Origin: Janthinobacterium sp.
Lineage (GTDB): Bacteria > Pseudomonadota > Gammaproteobacteria > Burkholderiales > Burkholderiaceae_D
Reading direction: 5' to 3'
NCBI RefSeq assembly: GCF_009923995.1
Contig: NZ_RFSK01000002.1
Coordinates: 124,001 to 188,000 of the forward strand
Length of the DNA stretch: 64,000 nucleotides
The notes beneath the pieces were generated by a model that was not told where the DNA came from, did not search any database, and was given only the letters and a program-made list of their open reading frames with translations. Shown in pieces: positions 35,604 to 44,228 of the stretch. Numbering within the stretch: the first letter of the stretch is position 1; each line of letters opens with the position of its first letter. The translations under genes were made by a program, and so were the position numbers.

Positions 35604-36452
35604 ATGCATGATGCGTTTCAAAAACGGCCGGGCGAGGCCGAAGAGGGAACTCAAACGGGCAGCCAGGCCGGTGCCGGCACGGCGGCCAGCCACGGCGACG
35701 AGGCGCGGGGCTTGCGCGTGCTGCGCCTGATCGAGCACCTGGCCAGCGCCAGCCAGCCCCTGACCCTGTCGCAGCTGGCCACGCGCATGCAGGTGCCCAA
35801 GGCCAGCATGATGCGCCTGCTCGACACTCTGGAGCAGCACGGCTATGTGCTGCGCACGCCCGTGGGGCGTGGCTACGTGCCCGGCGCCGCGTCCACCAAC
35901 CTGGCGCTGGCGACCCTGCGCAACAATGCCCTGATCCGCGTCAGCCGCAGCATCCTGGGCCGCCTGGTGGCGGCCACGGGCGAGACGTGCAACCTGGCCA
36001 TTCCTGAAGGCAATGCGATCGTGTACGTGGACCGGGTGGAAACGCAGGAACCGCTGCGGCTGCACCTGGTGCTGGGCACGCGCGCGCCCATGCATTGCAC
36101 GGCCAGCGGCAAGCTGTTCCTGGCACACATGACCTTGCTGGAACGGCGCGAATTGCTGGCCATGCTGAGCCTGGAAGCGCGTACGCCGAAAAGCATCACG
36201 GATCCTGCCCTGCTGGAGCGCGAGATCGTGCGCATCGCCCGCCTGGGCATCGGCATCGACGATGAGGAATTCGTGCACGGCATGGTGGCCGTGGCCGTGC
36301 CCATCTGCGCGGCCGACGGGCGCATCGTGGCGGCCGTGGCCTGCCACGCGCCCGTGGCGCGCAAATCCGTGGAACAGCTGCTGCAGCATGTGCCGCAGCT
36401 CAAGGAAGCGGCGGTGAAGCTGCGGCCGCTATTGCTGGCGGAAAGCCCCTAA
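35604..36452 (+). CDS. IclR-family transcriptional regulator
   Basis: Regulator of 282 residues. A ~32-residue Gln/Gly-rich N-terminus precedes a winged HTH at ~35–90 (GLRVLRLIEHLASASQPLTLSQLATRMQVPKASMMRLLDTLEQHGYV) and the IclR effector domain at ~110–280 (RLHLVLGTRAPMHCTASGKLFLA and GIGIDDEEFVHGMVAVAVPI). The start at 35604 follows GAGGTG by ~11 nt. It is divergent from the GMC oxidoreductase gene, which it probably controls through the intervening dyad. Its stop codon overlaps that of the convergent phosphofructokinase gene. Confidence 0.93.
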   Translation: MHDAFQKRPGEAEEGTQTGSQAGAGTAASHGDEARGLRVLRLIEHLASASQPLTLSQLATRMQVPKASMMRLLDTLEQHGYVLRTPVGRGYVPGAASTNLALATLRNNALIRVSRSILGRLVAATGETCNLAIPEGNAIVYVDRVETQEPLRLHLVLGTRAPMHCTASGKLFLAHMTLLERRELLAMLSLEARTPKSITDPALLEREIVRIARLGIGIDDEEFVHGMVAVAVPICAADGRIVAAVACHAPVARKSVEQLLQHVPQLKEAAVKLRPLLLAESP

Positions 36453-37663
36453 GGTTTCAAGACTTTCGTCACCTTCGCGGCGCGCAGGCGGAAGGCGTCC
36501 GGCATGCCGGAACCGAGCAGCGGGCGCAGGTACAGGCGGAAGGCATCCGTCACGTCCGTGCCGCTGGCGCTGATGAATTCGTCTTCCATGGTGCGCGTCT
36601 TGCCCGCCACATCGGTGAGCGGCAGCAACTCGTAATCGACGGAATAAAAGCCCGTGCGCTTGATGGCCACGGAACCGTCGCGCTCGCCCCACATGGCGAA
36701 CTGCACGGCCTTTTCGCCCACTTCCCGCGCTTCGCGTTGATCTACATCAGAGACGCAGCCGATGAAGGAGCGCTGCAGATAGCCGAAGGTATCGCCGCGC
36801 ACGCGCTTGATGCCCAGCTTGGCCTTGATCGCGTCGCACAGCAGGTCGGCCAGCGCGCCCGTGCCGGACAATTGCACGTTGCCGTGCGCATCTCGCTCCA
36901 CTTCCTTGGCGAGCAGGCTGGCGATCGGTTCGCCCGACGCATCGTGGATGCCTTCCGAGACGGCGATCACGCAGCGGCCGTATTTGGCATACGTGGCTTT
37001 CACGTCGGCGAGGAATTGATCCAGCGCAAAGACGCGCTCGGGCATGTAGATCAGGTGCGGGCCATCGTCGGGGAACTTCTTGCCCAGCGCCGAGGCGGCC
37101 GTCAGAAAGCCCGCATGGCGGCCCATCACCACGCCCACGTAGACGCCGGGCAGGGCCGCGTTGTCGAGGTTGGCGCCGGCGAAGGCTTGCGCGACGAAGC
37201 GCGCGGCGGAGGGAAAGCCGGGCGTGTGGTCGCTGCCCACCAGGTCGTTGTCGATGGTTTTCGGGATGTGGATGCAGCGCAGCGGGTAGCCGGCCTTGTG
37301 CGCTTCTTCGCTGACGATGCGCACCGTGTCGGACGAGTCATTGCCGCCGATGTAAAAGAAATGCTCGATCTCGTGTGCGCGCAGCACTGCGAAGATCTGC
37401 TGGCAGTAGGCGATGTCCGGCTTGTCGCGCGTGGAGCCGAGGGCCGACGAGGGCGTGGCGGCCACCAGTTCCAGGTTATGGCTGGTTTCCTGCGTCAGAT
37501 CAACGAATTCTTCATTGACGATGCCGCGCACGCCGTGCAGCGCCCCATACACGCGCGTGACGTGCTGGAAGCGCCGCGATTCGAGCACCACGCCCACCAG
37601 CGACTGGTTGATGACGGCGGTGGGGCCGCCCCCTTGGGCGACAAGAATTTTTCCAGACGGCAT
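36449..37663 (-). CDS. pfp: 6-phosphofructokinase, PPi-dependent type
   Basis: Phosphorylates fructose 6-phosphate; residues indicate pyrophosphate rather than ATP as donor. In the 404-residue protein GGGPTAVIN (11–19) starts the fold, GGNDS at 106–110 carries Asp109 where ATP enzymes have Gly, and PKTIDND at 134–140 has Lys135, both PPi-type marks. SDHTPGFPSAAR, YVGVVMGRHAGFL and FGYLQRSF follow. Reversible PFP would serve both glycolysis and gluconeogenesis. It is a single gene with GAGGAAAA upstream of the ATG. Confidence 0.93.
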   Translation of the reverse strand: MPSGKILVAQGGGPTAVINQSLVGVVLESRRFQHVTRVYGALHGVRGIVNEEFVDLTQETSHNLELVAATPSSALGSTRDKPDIAYCQQIFAVLRAHEIEHFFYIGGNDSSDTVRIVSEEAHKAGYPLRCIHIPKTIDNDLVGSDHTPGFPSAARFVAQAFAGANLDNAALPGVYVGVVMGRHAGFLTAASALGKKFPDDGPHLIYMPERVFALDQFLADVKATYAKYGRCVIAVSEGIHDASGEPIASLLAKEVERDAHGNVQLSGTGALADLLCDAIKAKLGIKRVRGDTFGYLQRSFIGCVSDVDQREAREVGEKAVQFAMWGERDGSVAIKRTGFYSVDYELLPLTDVAGKTRTMEDEFISASGTDVTDAFRLYLRPLLGSGMPDAFRLRAAKVTKVLKP

Positions 37664-37696
37664 GAGTTTTCCTCGTGAGTGGAACGGCCCTCCAGC

Positions 37697-37981
37697 CTAC
37701 TCCTTTTTTGCCACCGCGCTGTCTTTTCCGATATTTCTGTCGAGGAATTTCTCCACGCGGCCCCAGAAATCGATGCGGTTCTGCGGCAGGGCCCAGCCAT
37801 GGCCTTCCGTGTCATATTCCACCCATTCCACCTTCGCATTGGTCTTGCTGACGGCGTCGTGGAACTTGCGGCCATGGGGCAGGGGCATGCGCGTGTCGGC
37901 GCCGCCGTAGCCGAGCAGCAGGGGCTGGGTAATGCGCGCGGCCTGTTGCAGGGGCGAGGGGGCCTTGAACTGGGCCGCGTT
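37697..37981 (-). pseudogene. C-terminal remnant of an S9 prolyl-oligopeptidase-like gene
   Basis: The minus-strand reading frame encodes ~94 residues matching the end of the neighbouring intact S9 peptidase: AAQFKAPSPLQQAARI, LLLGYGGADTR (catalytic Asp region) and EGHGWALPQNRIDFW (catalytic His region). By eye about 61 of 85 residues are identical. The frame has no start upstream of the homology and hits a TAG at ~38030; the first in-frame ATG is at 37888, inside the domain. All N-terminal and nucleophile regions are missing. It looks like a decayed tandem duplicate. Confidence 0.85.
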
Positions 37982-38171
37982 CCCTTGAGCCGGCCGCCGA
38001 TAGAGACCGTCCGCAATGCATGAGTACCACTATTGGGTGCATGTGTGCCGTCCCTTCGAGAACTGCCAGCGGGCCGTGCCGTGATACGGCAGAGGCGGCG
38101 CCGTGGCGCGATGTCCTGCATTGCGCCAGGGACGAGGGCCGGGCGCCCCTGCTGCGGCGCCCGGCGTACGT
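37982..38171. other. Unassigned spacer between the S9 remnant and the intact S9 gene
   Basis: I see no gene or peptidase similarity here. The only structure is the GC hairpin at 38138–38165. The stretch is probably what remains after deletion of the front of the duplicated peptidase gene. Confidence 0.5.
38138..38165 (-). other. GC-rich hairpin just downstream of the S9 peptidase gene
   Basis: GCCGGGCGCC (38138–38147) and GGCGCCCGGC (38156–38165) form a perfect 10-bp stem, 6 bp past the peptidase stop on the minus strand. No T-tract follows, so it would be a poor intrinsic terminator but could act in transcript-end stability. Confidence 0.5.
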
Positions 38172-40238
38172 TTACGGCGCGCTTGGCGGTGCCGTGGTGG
38201 CCGCGGCACCGGGCGTGCCTGCCGCCGCGGGGCCGATGCTGCGCGCCAGCAGTTTTTCGGCGCGGGTCCAGAAGTCGATATTGTTCTTCGGCAAGGCCCA
38301 GCCGTGTCCTTCTTCCTGGTAAACCACCCATTCGACCTGGGGATTGTTTTTCCTCACAGCATCGAGGAAGGCGCGTCCATGGCTGATCGGCACGCGCGTG
38401 TCGGCGCCGCCGTAGCCGAGCAGCAAGGGTTGCTTGATGCGGGCCGCCTGTTCCAGCGGCGACGTGGCTTTCAACTGGGCCGCATCGGCGACGCGGTCGC
38501 CCACCATGTCGTTCATGCCGTATTTCTTGTAAGAATCACTGAGGTCGGAATCGCCGGTCCAGTGGCCATCGCGCATCATGTTGATGTCGGTCACGCCGAC
38601 CCAGTTGATGCCGCATTTGAACAGGTCGGGATCATTGATCAGGCCCATCAGGGTGGAATAGCCGCCATAGCTGGCACCGGCGATGCAGATGCGCTGCGGG
38701 TCCGCATAGCCCTTGGCAATGGCCCAGCGGGCGCCATCGGCGATGTCGTCCTGCATCTTCAAGCCCCATTGCTTCCAGCCTGCCTTGTAGTGTGCCGCGC
38801 CGTAGCCCAGGCTGCCGCGATAGTCGGGCTCCAGCACGGCGTAGCCGCGCGAGGCGAGAAACTGCGTTTCGGCGTTCCAGTTCCAGTGGCCGCCGCGCAC
38901 CCACGGTCCGCCATGAACCATGACGACCATGGGCAGGTTCTTGCCGCCGTGGCCCTTCGGCAGGGTCAGGTAGGCAGGAATTTCCAGGCCATCGCGCGCC
39001 TTGTAGCGCACCATGGTCTTGGGCGACATGCGCAGCGGGTCGATGGCAGGTTGCCTGCCGCCCAACGGCATGAGTATGCCCGTTTCCTTGTTGTAGATCA
39101 GTGCTGCACCCGGTTCGATATCGGACCAGGCGCTGACCAGCACGAACGGCGTTTGCGCACGGGTCGGCACGGAGAGGATGTTGACGGTATTGGGCAACAG
39201 GGCATCGATCTTGGCCTGGATGGCATTCATCTCCTTGTCATACCAGAGGGTGCCCTCCGCATCCGTTTCATAGCGCAGCCCCAGTAACTTCTTGTCATTG
39301 TTCACGGGCTGGCCGCTGAAATCATAACCGGGCGTATCGGCCAGCGGTGTCTGCCTGATGGTCGCCGTTTGCAGGTCATACAGGTACAGCGCTTCGACGC
39401 CCTTATAGGCGGCGCGCACGTAGAAATTGCCGCTGGCATCGAAGAAAGCGGGAGAAAAGTCGCCTTTGGCAGCGTGGAAGATGTCGCTTTCATGCAGCTT
39501 GCGCCATGGCGTCTCGGCATTGTCGCGATAGTAAATCGTCGATTTCTTGTCGTCGGACGTCGTGGCGATGCGCACTTCATCATGCTTGTCCATCAGCCAG
39601 CCCTGTGCCTCGTTCAGCGAGGCGGCCAGCTTGCTGATGCCCGTGACCGTATTGAGGCGGTGCACGGTGCTGGATGGCTTGCCGGAGGTGCTCCATTGCG
39701 TCTGGGTAACAAATACGTCGTCCGTGCCGGCCATGTTGCTGGTGCTGAGCAGGCGCGTATTTGCGGTCAGCATGGCGCGCGAACTGCTCAGATTTTTTCT
39801 CGAAAAAGTATTGCTGACCAATTGACGATAGCCGCTGCCGTCGATATTGATCGCATACAAGCCGGGGCCATACTGCACGTCGCCCTGGGCGATGTTGCGG
39901 TCGGCGACGCTGTAGATGACGCGCTGGTCATTGACCCAGGCGACGCTGGCGATATCGGCATCCTCGAACGAGGTCAGACCGCTCACTTTCATGCTCGGCA
40001 GCTCGACGGTGTACAGCTGCACGCGCCCGCCCTTGGCGCTGACGAGCACGGCCAGGTGGCGCCCGTCGGGGGACATCACGGCGCCGCTGAAGGCGTTGTT
40101 GTTGAAGAAATCGCCGATCGGGATGGCGGCGCTGCTGGCGGCCTTGGCGTCCGTATCGGCGTAGGCTGGCAGGCTGGCGGAGGTGACAAGGATAAGGGTG
40201 CTGAGTGACAACGTGAAACGGGCCAGGCTGGACTGCAT
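38172..40238 (-). CDS. Exported S9-family prolyl oligopeptidase-like peptidase
   Basis: Serine peptidase of 688 residues. The signal peptide spans ~1–27 (LSTLILVTSASLPAYA), so it acts in the periplasm or outside. An N-terminal beta-propeller (~40–400) begins with FSGAVMSPDGRHLAVLVS and is followed by an alpha/beta-hydrolase domain: oxyanion VMVHGGPWVRGG, nucleophile Ser in GASYGGYSTL, Asp in GYGGADTRVP and His in EEGHGWALP. The C-terminus is an Ala/Pro/Thr tail (GAAATTAPPSAP) absent from the remnant copy. AGGAG precedes the ATG. It resembles dipeptidyl or acylaminoacyl peptidases; specificity is unknown. Confidence 0.92.
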   Translation of the reverse strand: MQSSLARFTLSLSTLILVTSASLPAYADTDAKAASSAAIPIGDFFNNNAFSGAVMSPDGRHLAVLVSAKGGRVQLYTVELPSMKVSGLTSFEDADIASVAWVNDQRVIYSVADRNIAQGDVQYGPGLYAINIDGSGYRQLVSNTFSRKNLSSSRAMLTANTRLLSTSNMAGTDDVFVTQTQWSTSGKPSSTVHRLNTVTGISKLAASLNEAQGWLMDKHDEVRIATTSDDKKSTIYYRDNAETPWRKLHESDIFHAAKGDFSPAFFDASGNFYVRAAYKGVEALYLYDLQTATIRQTPLADTPGYDFSGQPVNNDKKLLGLRYETDAEGTLWYDKEMNAIQAKIDALLPNTVNILSVPTRAQTPFVLVSAWSDIEPGAALIYNKETGILMPLGGRQPAIDPLRMSPKTMVRYKARDGLEIPAYLTLPKGHGGKNLPMVVMVHGGPWVRGGHWNWNAETQFLASRGYAVLEPDYRGSLGYGAAHYKAGWKQWGLKMQDDIADGARWAIAKGYADPQRICIAGASYGGYSTLMGLINDPDLFKCGINWVGVTDINMMRDGHWTGDSDLSDSYKKYGMNDMVGDRVADAAQLKATSPLEQAARIKQPLLLGYGGADTRVPISHGRAFLDAVRKNNPQVEWVVYQEEGHGWALPKNNIDFWTRAEKLLARSIGPAAAGTPGAAATTAPPSAP

Positions 40239-40337
40239 GGATGCTCCTGTTAGGGGTTGTTAAATACAGTATCTATTTTGAACACTGTTTCCCTCAGGCT
40301 ATCATTTGGCCGTTCTTTTTACCAGTCTCCCCGGTAA

Positions 40338-42386
40338 TTATTCCGGCGCCCGGATATGTTCCACCAGCCCCGTGCTGCGGCGTCCCGGCGCCGGCGTCAA
40401 CCAGCTGACCAGCACGGCGGCGGCCAGGCCGGCCGGCACGCCGAAGATGCCGGCGGAAATGGGCGCGATATGCAGCCATTGTCCACTCGCATTGCCACCG
40501 AACATGGCGCTCGTGTGCAGCATGTAGTACAGGCAGACGCCAAAGCCCGTGAACATGCCGGCCAGCGCGCCCTGGTGGTTGGCGCGCTGCCAGAAAACGC
40601 CCAGCACGAGGGGCGGGAACAGGGTCGAGGCGGCCAGCGAAAAGGCGATGCCGACGAGCGACAGGATGTCGGCGGGCTTCTGTGACGCGGCATAGGCGGC
40701 GATGAAGGCCACGGCCAGCAGCAGCAGCTTGGAAATGGTCACGCGCTTTTGCGTCGAGGCGGTGGGATCGACCACCTTGTAATAAATATCGTGCGACAAG
40801 GCATTCGAAATAGCCAGCAGCAAGCCGTCCGCCGTCGACAGGGCGGCGGCCAGGCCGCCCGCCGCCACGAGGCCGGAAATGACATACGGCAAGCCGGCGA
40901 TCTCGGGCGTGGCCAGCACCAGCACGTCCGCGTCGATGGAAATTTCCGCCAGCTGCACGATGCCGTCGCGGTTCACGTCGACGATGCTGATGAGGGGGCT
41001 GAGCTTGTCCACGTTGGCCCAGTACGACACCCAGGTGGGCAGGTTGCTGTACTGCGTGCCCACGAGCGCGGAGTAAATGTCGTACTTGACCAGCACGGCC
41101 AGCGCTGGAATCGTGAGGTAGATCAAGAGGATGAAGAACAGGGTCCAGAACACGGACACGCGCGTGTCGTGCACGGACGGCGTGGTGTAGGATCGCATCA
41201 GGATGTGGGGCAGGGCGGCCGTGCCCAGCATCATGCAAAACACGAGGGCGAGGAAATTGTTGCGCTTGATGTCGGACTGCGCCCGGTCCGGCGCGGGGAA
41301 GGGCTGCGCATGGGGCGTGATCGGCTCGGCGCGTTTCTGATTGTTCGCCTGCGCCGCCTGCCACAGCACGCGCGCTTCCTCCGGGCTCTTCGGATAGGCG
41401 ATCAGGGCGCGTTCCGCATTGCGGATGTCGAACAGCGAGGTATTGCGCTGGCGCAAGCTATCGAGCTGGCGCTGGGCGGCCAGGTGGCCTTGTTCCCAGG
41501 AACCGGGCAAGCCGTCGATGCGTGCCTGGTAGCTTTGCGCGCGCTGGCGGAAGATGGCGCGCACTTCGATTTCCCTGGGGTCGCTCTCCAGCACGTGCTC
41601 GCGCGCGCTCAGCTGCGGCAGCACCTTGCCGTAGGCGATCTGCGGCACGGGATTGTCCGCATGCTTGACGGACAGCCACATGGCGGGAATCAGGAAGGCG
41701 ATGAGGATGATGATGTATTGCGCCACCTGCGTCCACGTGATGGCGCGCATGCCGCCAAGAAAGGAGCAGACGAGGATGCTGGCCAGGCCCAGGAAGATGC
41801 CGACAGAGAAATCCACGCCCGTGAAGCGCGAGGCGATCAGGCCGACTGCATAGATTTGCGCCACCACATAGGTAAACGAGACGATGATGGTGGCCGCCAC
41901 GGCCACCACGCGCACGGCCGCGCCGCGGCCGTCGCGGCCGCTGCCATAGCGGGCGGCGAGGAAATCGGGGATGGTGTACTGGCCGAACTTGCGCAGGTAG
42001 GGCGCGATCAGCAATGCCACCAGGCAGTAGCCGCCCGTCCAGCCCATGATGAAGGCCAGGCCGTCGAAGCCGTTCAGGTACAGGCCGCCGGCCAGGCTGA
42101 TGAAACTTGCCGCCGAAATCCAGTCGGCGGCCGTGGCCATGCCGTTGAACATGGCCGGCACCCGCCGTCCCGCCACATAGTATTCGGTGACGTTCGAGGT
42201 GCGGCTGATGACGCCGATGGTGGCATACAGGGTGATGGTGACGAGCATGAACAGGTAGCCGATCCACGCGCGCGGCATGCCTTCCTGTTCCAGCACCGTC
42301 AGGGCCAGCAGGAAGGCGGCGAAACCGGCGGAAAACAGCAGGTAGTAGCGGCACAGCCGGGCAAAGAAGGTGGGTTGTCCGCTCAT
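40338..42386 (-). CDS. Sodium:solute symporter, ActP-like long form (VC_2705-type)
   Basis: Thirteen-or-so-helix SSS-family symporter of 682 residues; relatives carry acetate or other monocarboxylates with Na+. The core includes YYVAGRRVPAMFNGMATAADWISAASFISLAGG, MGWTGGYCLVALLIAPYLRKFGQYTIPDFLAARYG and GLLLAISNALSHDIYYKV. A ~115-residue hydrophilic insert (~255–370, with ESDPREIEVRAIFRQRAQSY) distinguishes it from classic ActP (~550 residues). It overlaps the DUF4212 gene by 4 bp, and that pairing supports this subtype. It is last in the regulator–kinase–DUF4212–symporter unit. Confidence 0.88.
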   Translation of the reverse strand: MSGQPTFFARLCRYYLLFSAGFAAFLLALTVLEQEGMPRAWIGYLFMLVTITLYATIGVISRTSNVTEYYVAGRRVPAMFNGMATAADWISAASFISLAGGLYLNGFDGLAFIMGWTGGYCLVALLIAPYLRKFGQYTIPDFLAARYGSGRDGRGAAVRVVAVAATIIVSFTYVVAQIYAVGLIASRFTGVDFSVGIFLGLASILVCSFLGGMRAITWTQVAQYIIILIAFLIPAMWLSVKHADNPVPQIAYGKVLPQLSAREHVLESDPREIEVRAIFRQRAQSYQARIDGLPGSWEQGHLAAQRQLDSLRQRNTSLFDIRNAERALIAYPKSPEEARVLWQAAQANNQKRAEPITPHAQPFPAPDRAQSDIKRNNFLALVFCMMLGTAALPHILMRSYTTPSVHDTRVSVFWTLFFILLIYLTIPALAVLVKYDIYSALVGTQYSNLPTWVSYWANVDKLSPLISIVDVNRDGIVQLAEISIDADVLVLATPEIAGLPYVISGLVAAGGLAAALSTADGLLLAISNALSHDIYYKVVDPTASTQKRVTISKLLLLAVAFIAAYAASQKPADILSLVGIAFSLAASTLFPPLVLGVFWQRANHQGALAGMFTGFGVCLYYMLHTSAMFGGNASGQWLHIAPISAGIFGVPAGLAAAVLVSWLTPAPGRRSTGLVEHIRAPE

Positions 42387-42709
42387 GCTTGTTCCTCGGC
42401 ATGAAAAGTCCGGTCGAGGCGTCGCATGCGCCAGGCATAGAAGGCGATGATGGCCAGGTACACCAGCGAGGCGCCCTGGGCCGCCATGTAGAAGGGCAGC
42501 GGCCAGCCGAACAGGTTCAGGTGCAGCAGTTCGCGGGCAAAGAAGACGGTCAGAAAGCCCGTCAGCAGCCAGATGGTCAGCAGGATGGCCGTCAGGCGCC
42601 GCGTTTTTTTCCAGTGGGCATCGCGACGCTGCTGCAGTGCGGGACCGGGCGCCTGCGGCGGCCGCGCCGGCGCGGCGGGAAGGCTGGGCTTATCCATACG
42701 TGATGTCAT
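42383..42709 (-). CDS. DUF4212 small membrane protein, symporter partner
   Basis: 108-residue protein with two TM helices: LTAILLTIWLLTGFLTVFFARELLHLNLFGWPLPFYMAAQGASLVYLAIIAFYAW. An Ala/Pro/Gln-rich N-terminus is followed by the charged R/K segment before TM1. DUF4212 proteins are commonly encoded immediately before a VC_2705-type symporter and are regarded as its small subunit. The ATG at 42709 overlaps the kinase gene by 20 bp; another in-frame ATG at 42697 would reduce this to 8 bp. Confidence 0.88.
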   Translation of the reverse strand: MTSRMDKPSLPAAPARPPQAPGPALQQRRDAHWKKTRRLTAILLTIWLLTGFLTVFFARELLHLNLFGWPLPFYMAAQGASLVYLAIIAFYAWRMRRLDRTFHAEEQA

Positions 42710-44228
42710 CCTCTTCGGGAGCGTCCGGCAGCAGCAGGGCGATGCTCAGGCGCAGCAGGGTGCCCGGCAATTTCGGCGAGGTGGCGCGCGGATTGTTAAA
42801 AATGTCGACTTCGGCGCCGTGCTGCTGGGCAATTTCGCGCACGATGGCCAGGCCCAGGCCGCTGCCTTCGGCATTGCTGCCAAGAATGCGGTAAAAGCGT
42901 TCGAACACGTGCGCCCGCTCGGTCTGCGGTATGCCGGGCCCCGTGTCTTCCACTTCCAGGATGGCCAGCTCCGGCGTGCTGCGCACGCGCACGGTGACGC
43001 TGCCCCCGGACGGCGTGTAGCGCAGGGCATTGTCGATCAGGTTGCTGAGCAGCTCGCGCAGCATGATGGCATTGCCGGAAATCATGATCGGATACGGGGA
43101 TTGCTCGAAGCCCAGGTCGATATGCTGGGCAAACGAGGCTTGCACCCAGTCCTGTACCGCGCCGCGCGCCAGTTCGCCCAGTTCGATGGGCTCGAAGGCG
43201 GTGCCCGCCTGCGGCTGGTTTTCCGCGCGCGCCAGGGCCAGCAGCTGGTTCACCAGGCGCGTGGCCGCTTCCGAACTTTTCGCCAGCTGCAGCAGCGAGC
43301 GGTGGATCTCGTCGTGGTCGGTCTGGCGCAAGGCCAGTTCCGACTGCATGCGCATGCCGGCCAGCGGCGTCTTCATCTGGTGCGCCGCGTCGGCGATGAA
43401 GCGCTTCTGCATGTCGATCGACAGCGATAGCCGTGCCAGCATCTCGTTGAGCGAACCGACCAGGGGCGTGATTTCCTCGGGCACCTGGCCCGATTCGATG
43501 GGAGATAAATCGTCGGGCGGCCGCGCGCGGATGCGTTCCTGCAGCTGCGCCAGCGGCGACAGGCCACGCGCCAGGGCAAACCAGACGAGGGCCAGGATGA
43601 CGGGCAGGATGATGAACTGCGGCAAAATCACGCCCTTGATGATTTCATTCGCCAGCTGCGCGCGCTTTTCCAGCGTTTCGGCCACCTGCACCAGCGCGCG
43701 GCGCGGTTCGTCCTCGGTGCTGGAGGGCATGTCGAGATAGGTAAAGGCCACGCGCACGGGCGCGCCGTGGATGGTGTCGTTGCGGAACAGCACCGTGCCG
43801 CTGCGGTATTTGTCCGGGTCCTGCGGCGGCGGCAAGTCGCGGTCGCCGTCGAGGTATTCGCCGCGCGCGCCCACCACCAGGTAATACAGGGTATCGACAT
43901 CGTCGCCGCGCAGGAAGTCGCGGCCCTGCTTGCTGCTGTGCTTGTCGGGCACGCGGCGCAGCATTTCGCCGTCGGCCTGCTTGACCTGCTGCGTCAGCAC
44001 GGTGACGCTGTCTTCCAGCGCATGGTCGAAGGGCTGGTTGGCGATGCTCTTGGCCACCAGGTAGGTGATGGCGATGCTCATCGGCCACAGCAGCAGCAGG
44101 GGCGCCAGCATCCAGTCGAGGATTTCGCCGAACAGCGAGTGCTCGATGGTGTCGTCCTGCTCCGTCGTGGGCGGCTCGAACCAGTCGTCGTCGACGGCCT
44201 CATCCGGCGGCGCCTCGCGTCCCTTCAC
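42690..44228 (-). CDS. Two-component sensor histidine kinase
   Basis: Membrane kinase of 512 residues read from GTG 44228. This GTG overlaps the response-regulator stop (GTGA) and is the only start that does not run deep into that gene. TM1 is ~37–60, a 2CSK_N-type periplasmic domain spans ~62–198 (TLYYLVVGARGEYLDGDRDL), and TM2 is ~200–220. HAMP-like, HisKA with phospho-acceptor His283 (AAHQMKTPLAGM) and HATPase_c (LLSNLIDNALRYT, DTGPGIP, GSGLGLAIVREIA) follow. This is TctE/QseC-type architecture. It likely senses a substrate of the symporter encoded in the same operon. Confidence 0.93.
   Translation of the reverse strand: MKGREAPPDEAVDDDWFEPPTTEQDDTIEHSLFGEILDWMLAPLLLLWPMSIAITYLVAKSIANQPFDHALEDSVTVLTQQVKQADGEMLRRVPDKHSSKQGRDFLRGDDVDTLYYLVVGARGEYLDGDRDLPPPQDPDKYRSGTVLFRNDTIHGAPVRVAFTYLDMPSSTEDEPRRALVQVAETLEKRAQLANEIIKGVILPQFIILPVILALVWFALARGLSPLAQLQERIRARPPDDLSPIESGQVPEEITPLVGSLNEMLARLSLSIDMQKRFIADAAHQMKTPLAGMRMQSELALRQTDHDEIHRSLLQLAKSSEAATRLVNQLLALARAENQPQAGTAFEPIELGELARGAVQDWVQASFAQHIDLGFEQSPYPIMISGNAIMLRELLSNLIDNALRYTPSGGSVTVRVRSTPELAILEVEDTGPGIPQTERAHVFERFYRILGSNAEGSGLGLAIVREIAQQHGAEVDIFNNPRATSPKLPGTLLRLSIALLLPDAPEEDDITYG

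Noticed and set aside
37812-38331. Short minus-strand frames upstream of the S9 remnant
   Set aside because: They are out of frame with the peptidase similarity and match nothing; the region is better read as decayed sequence.
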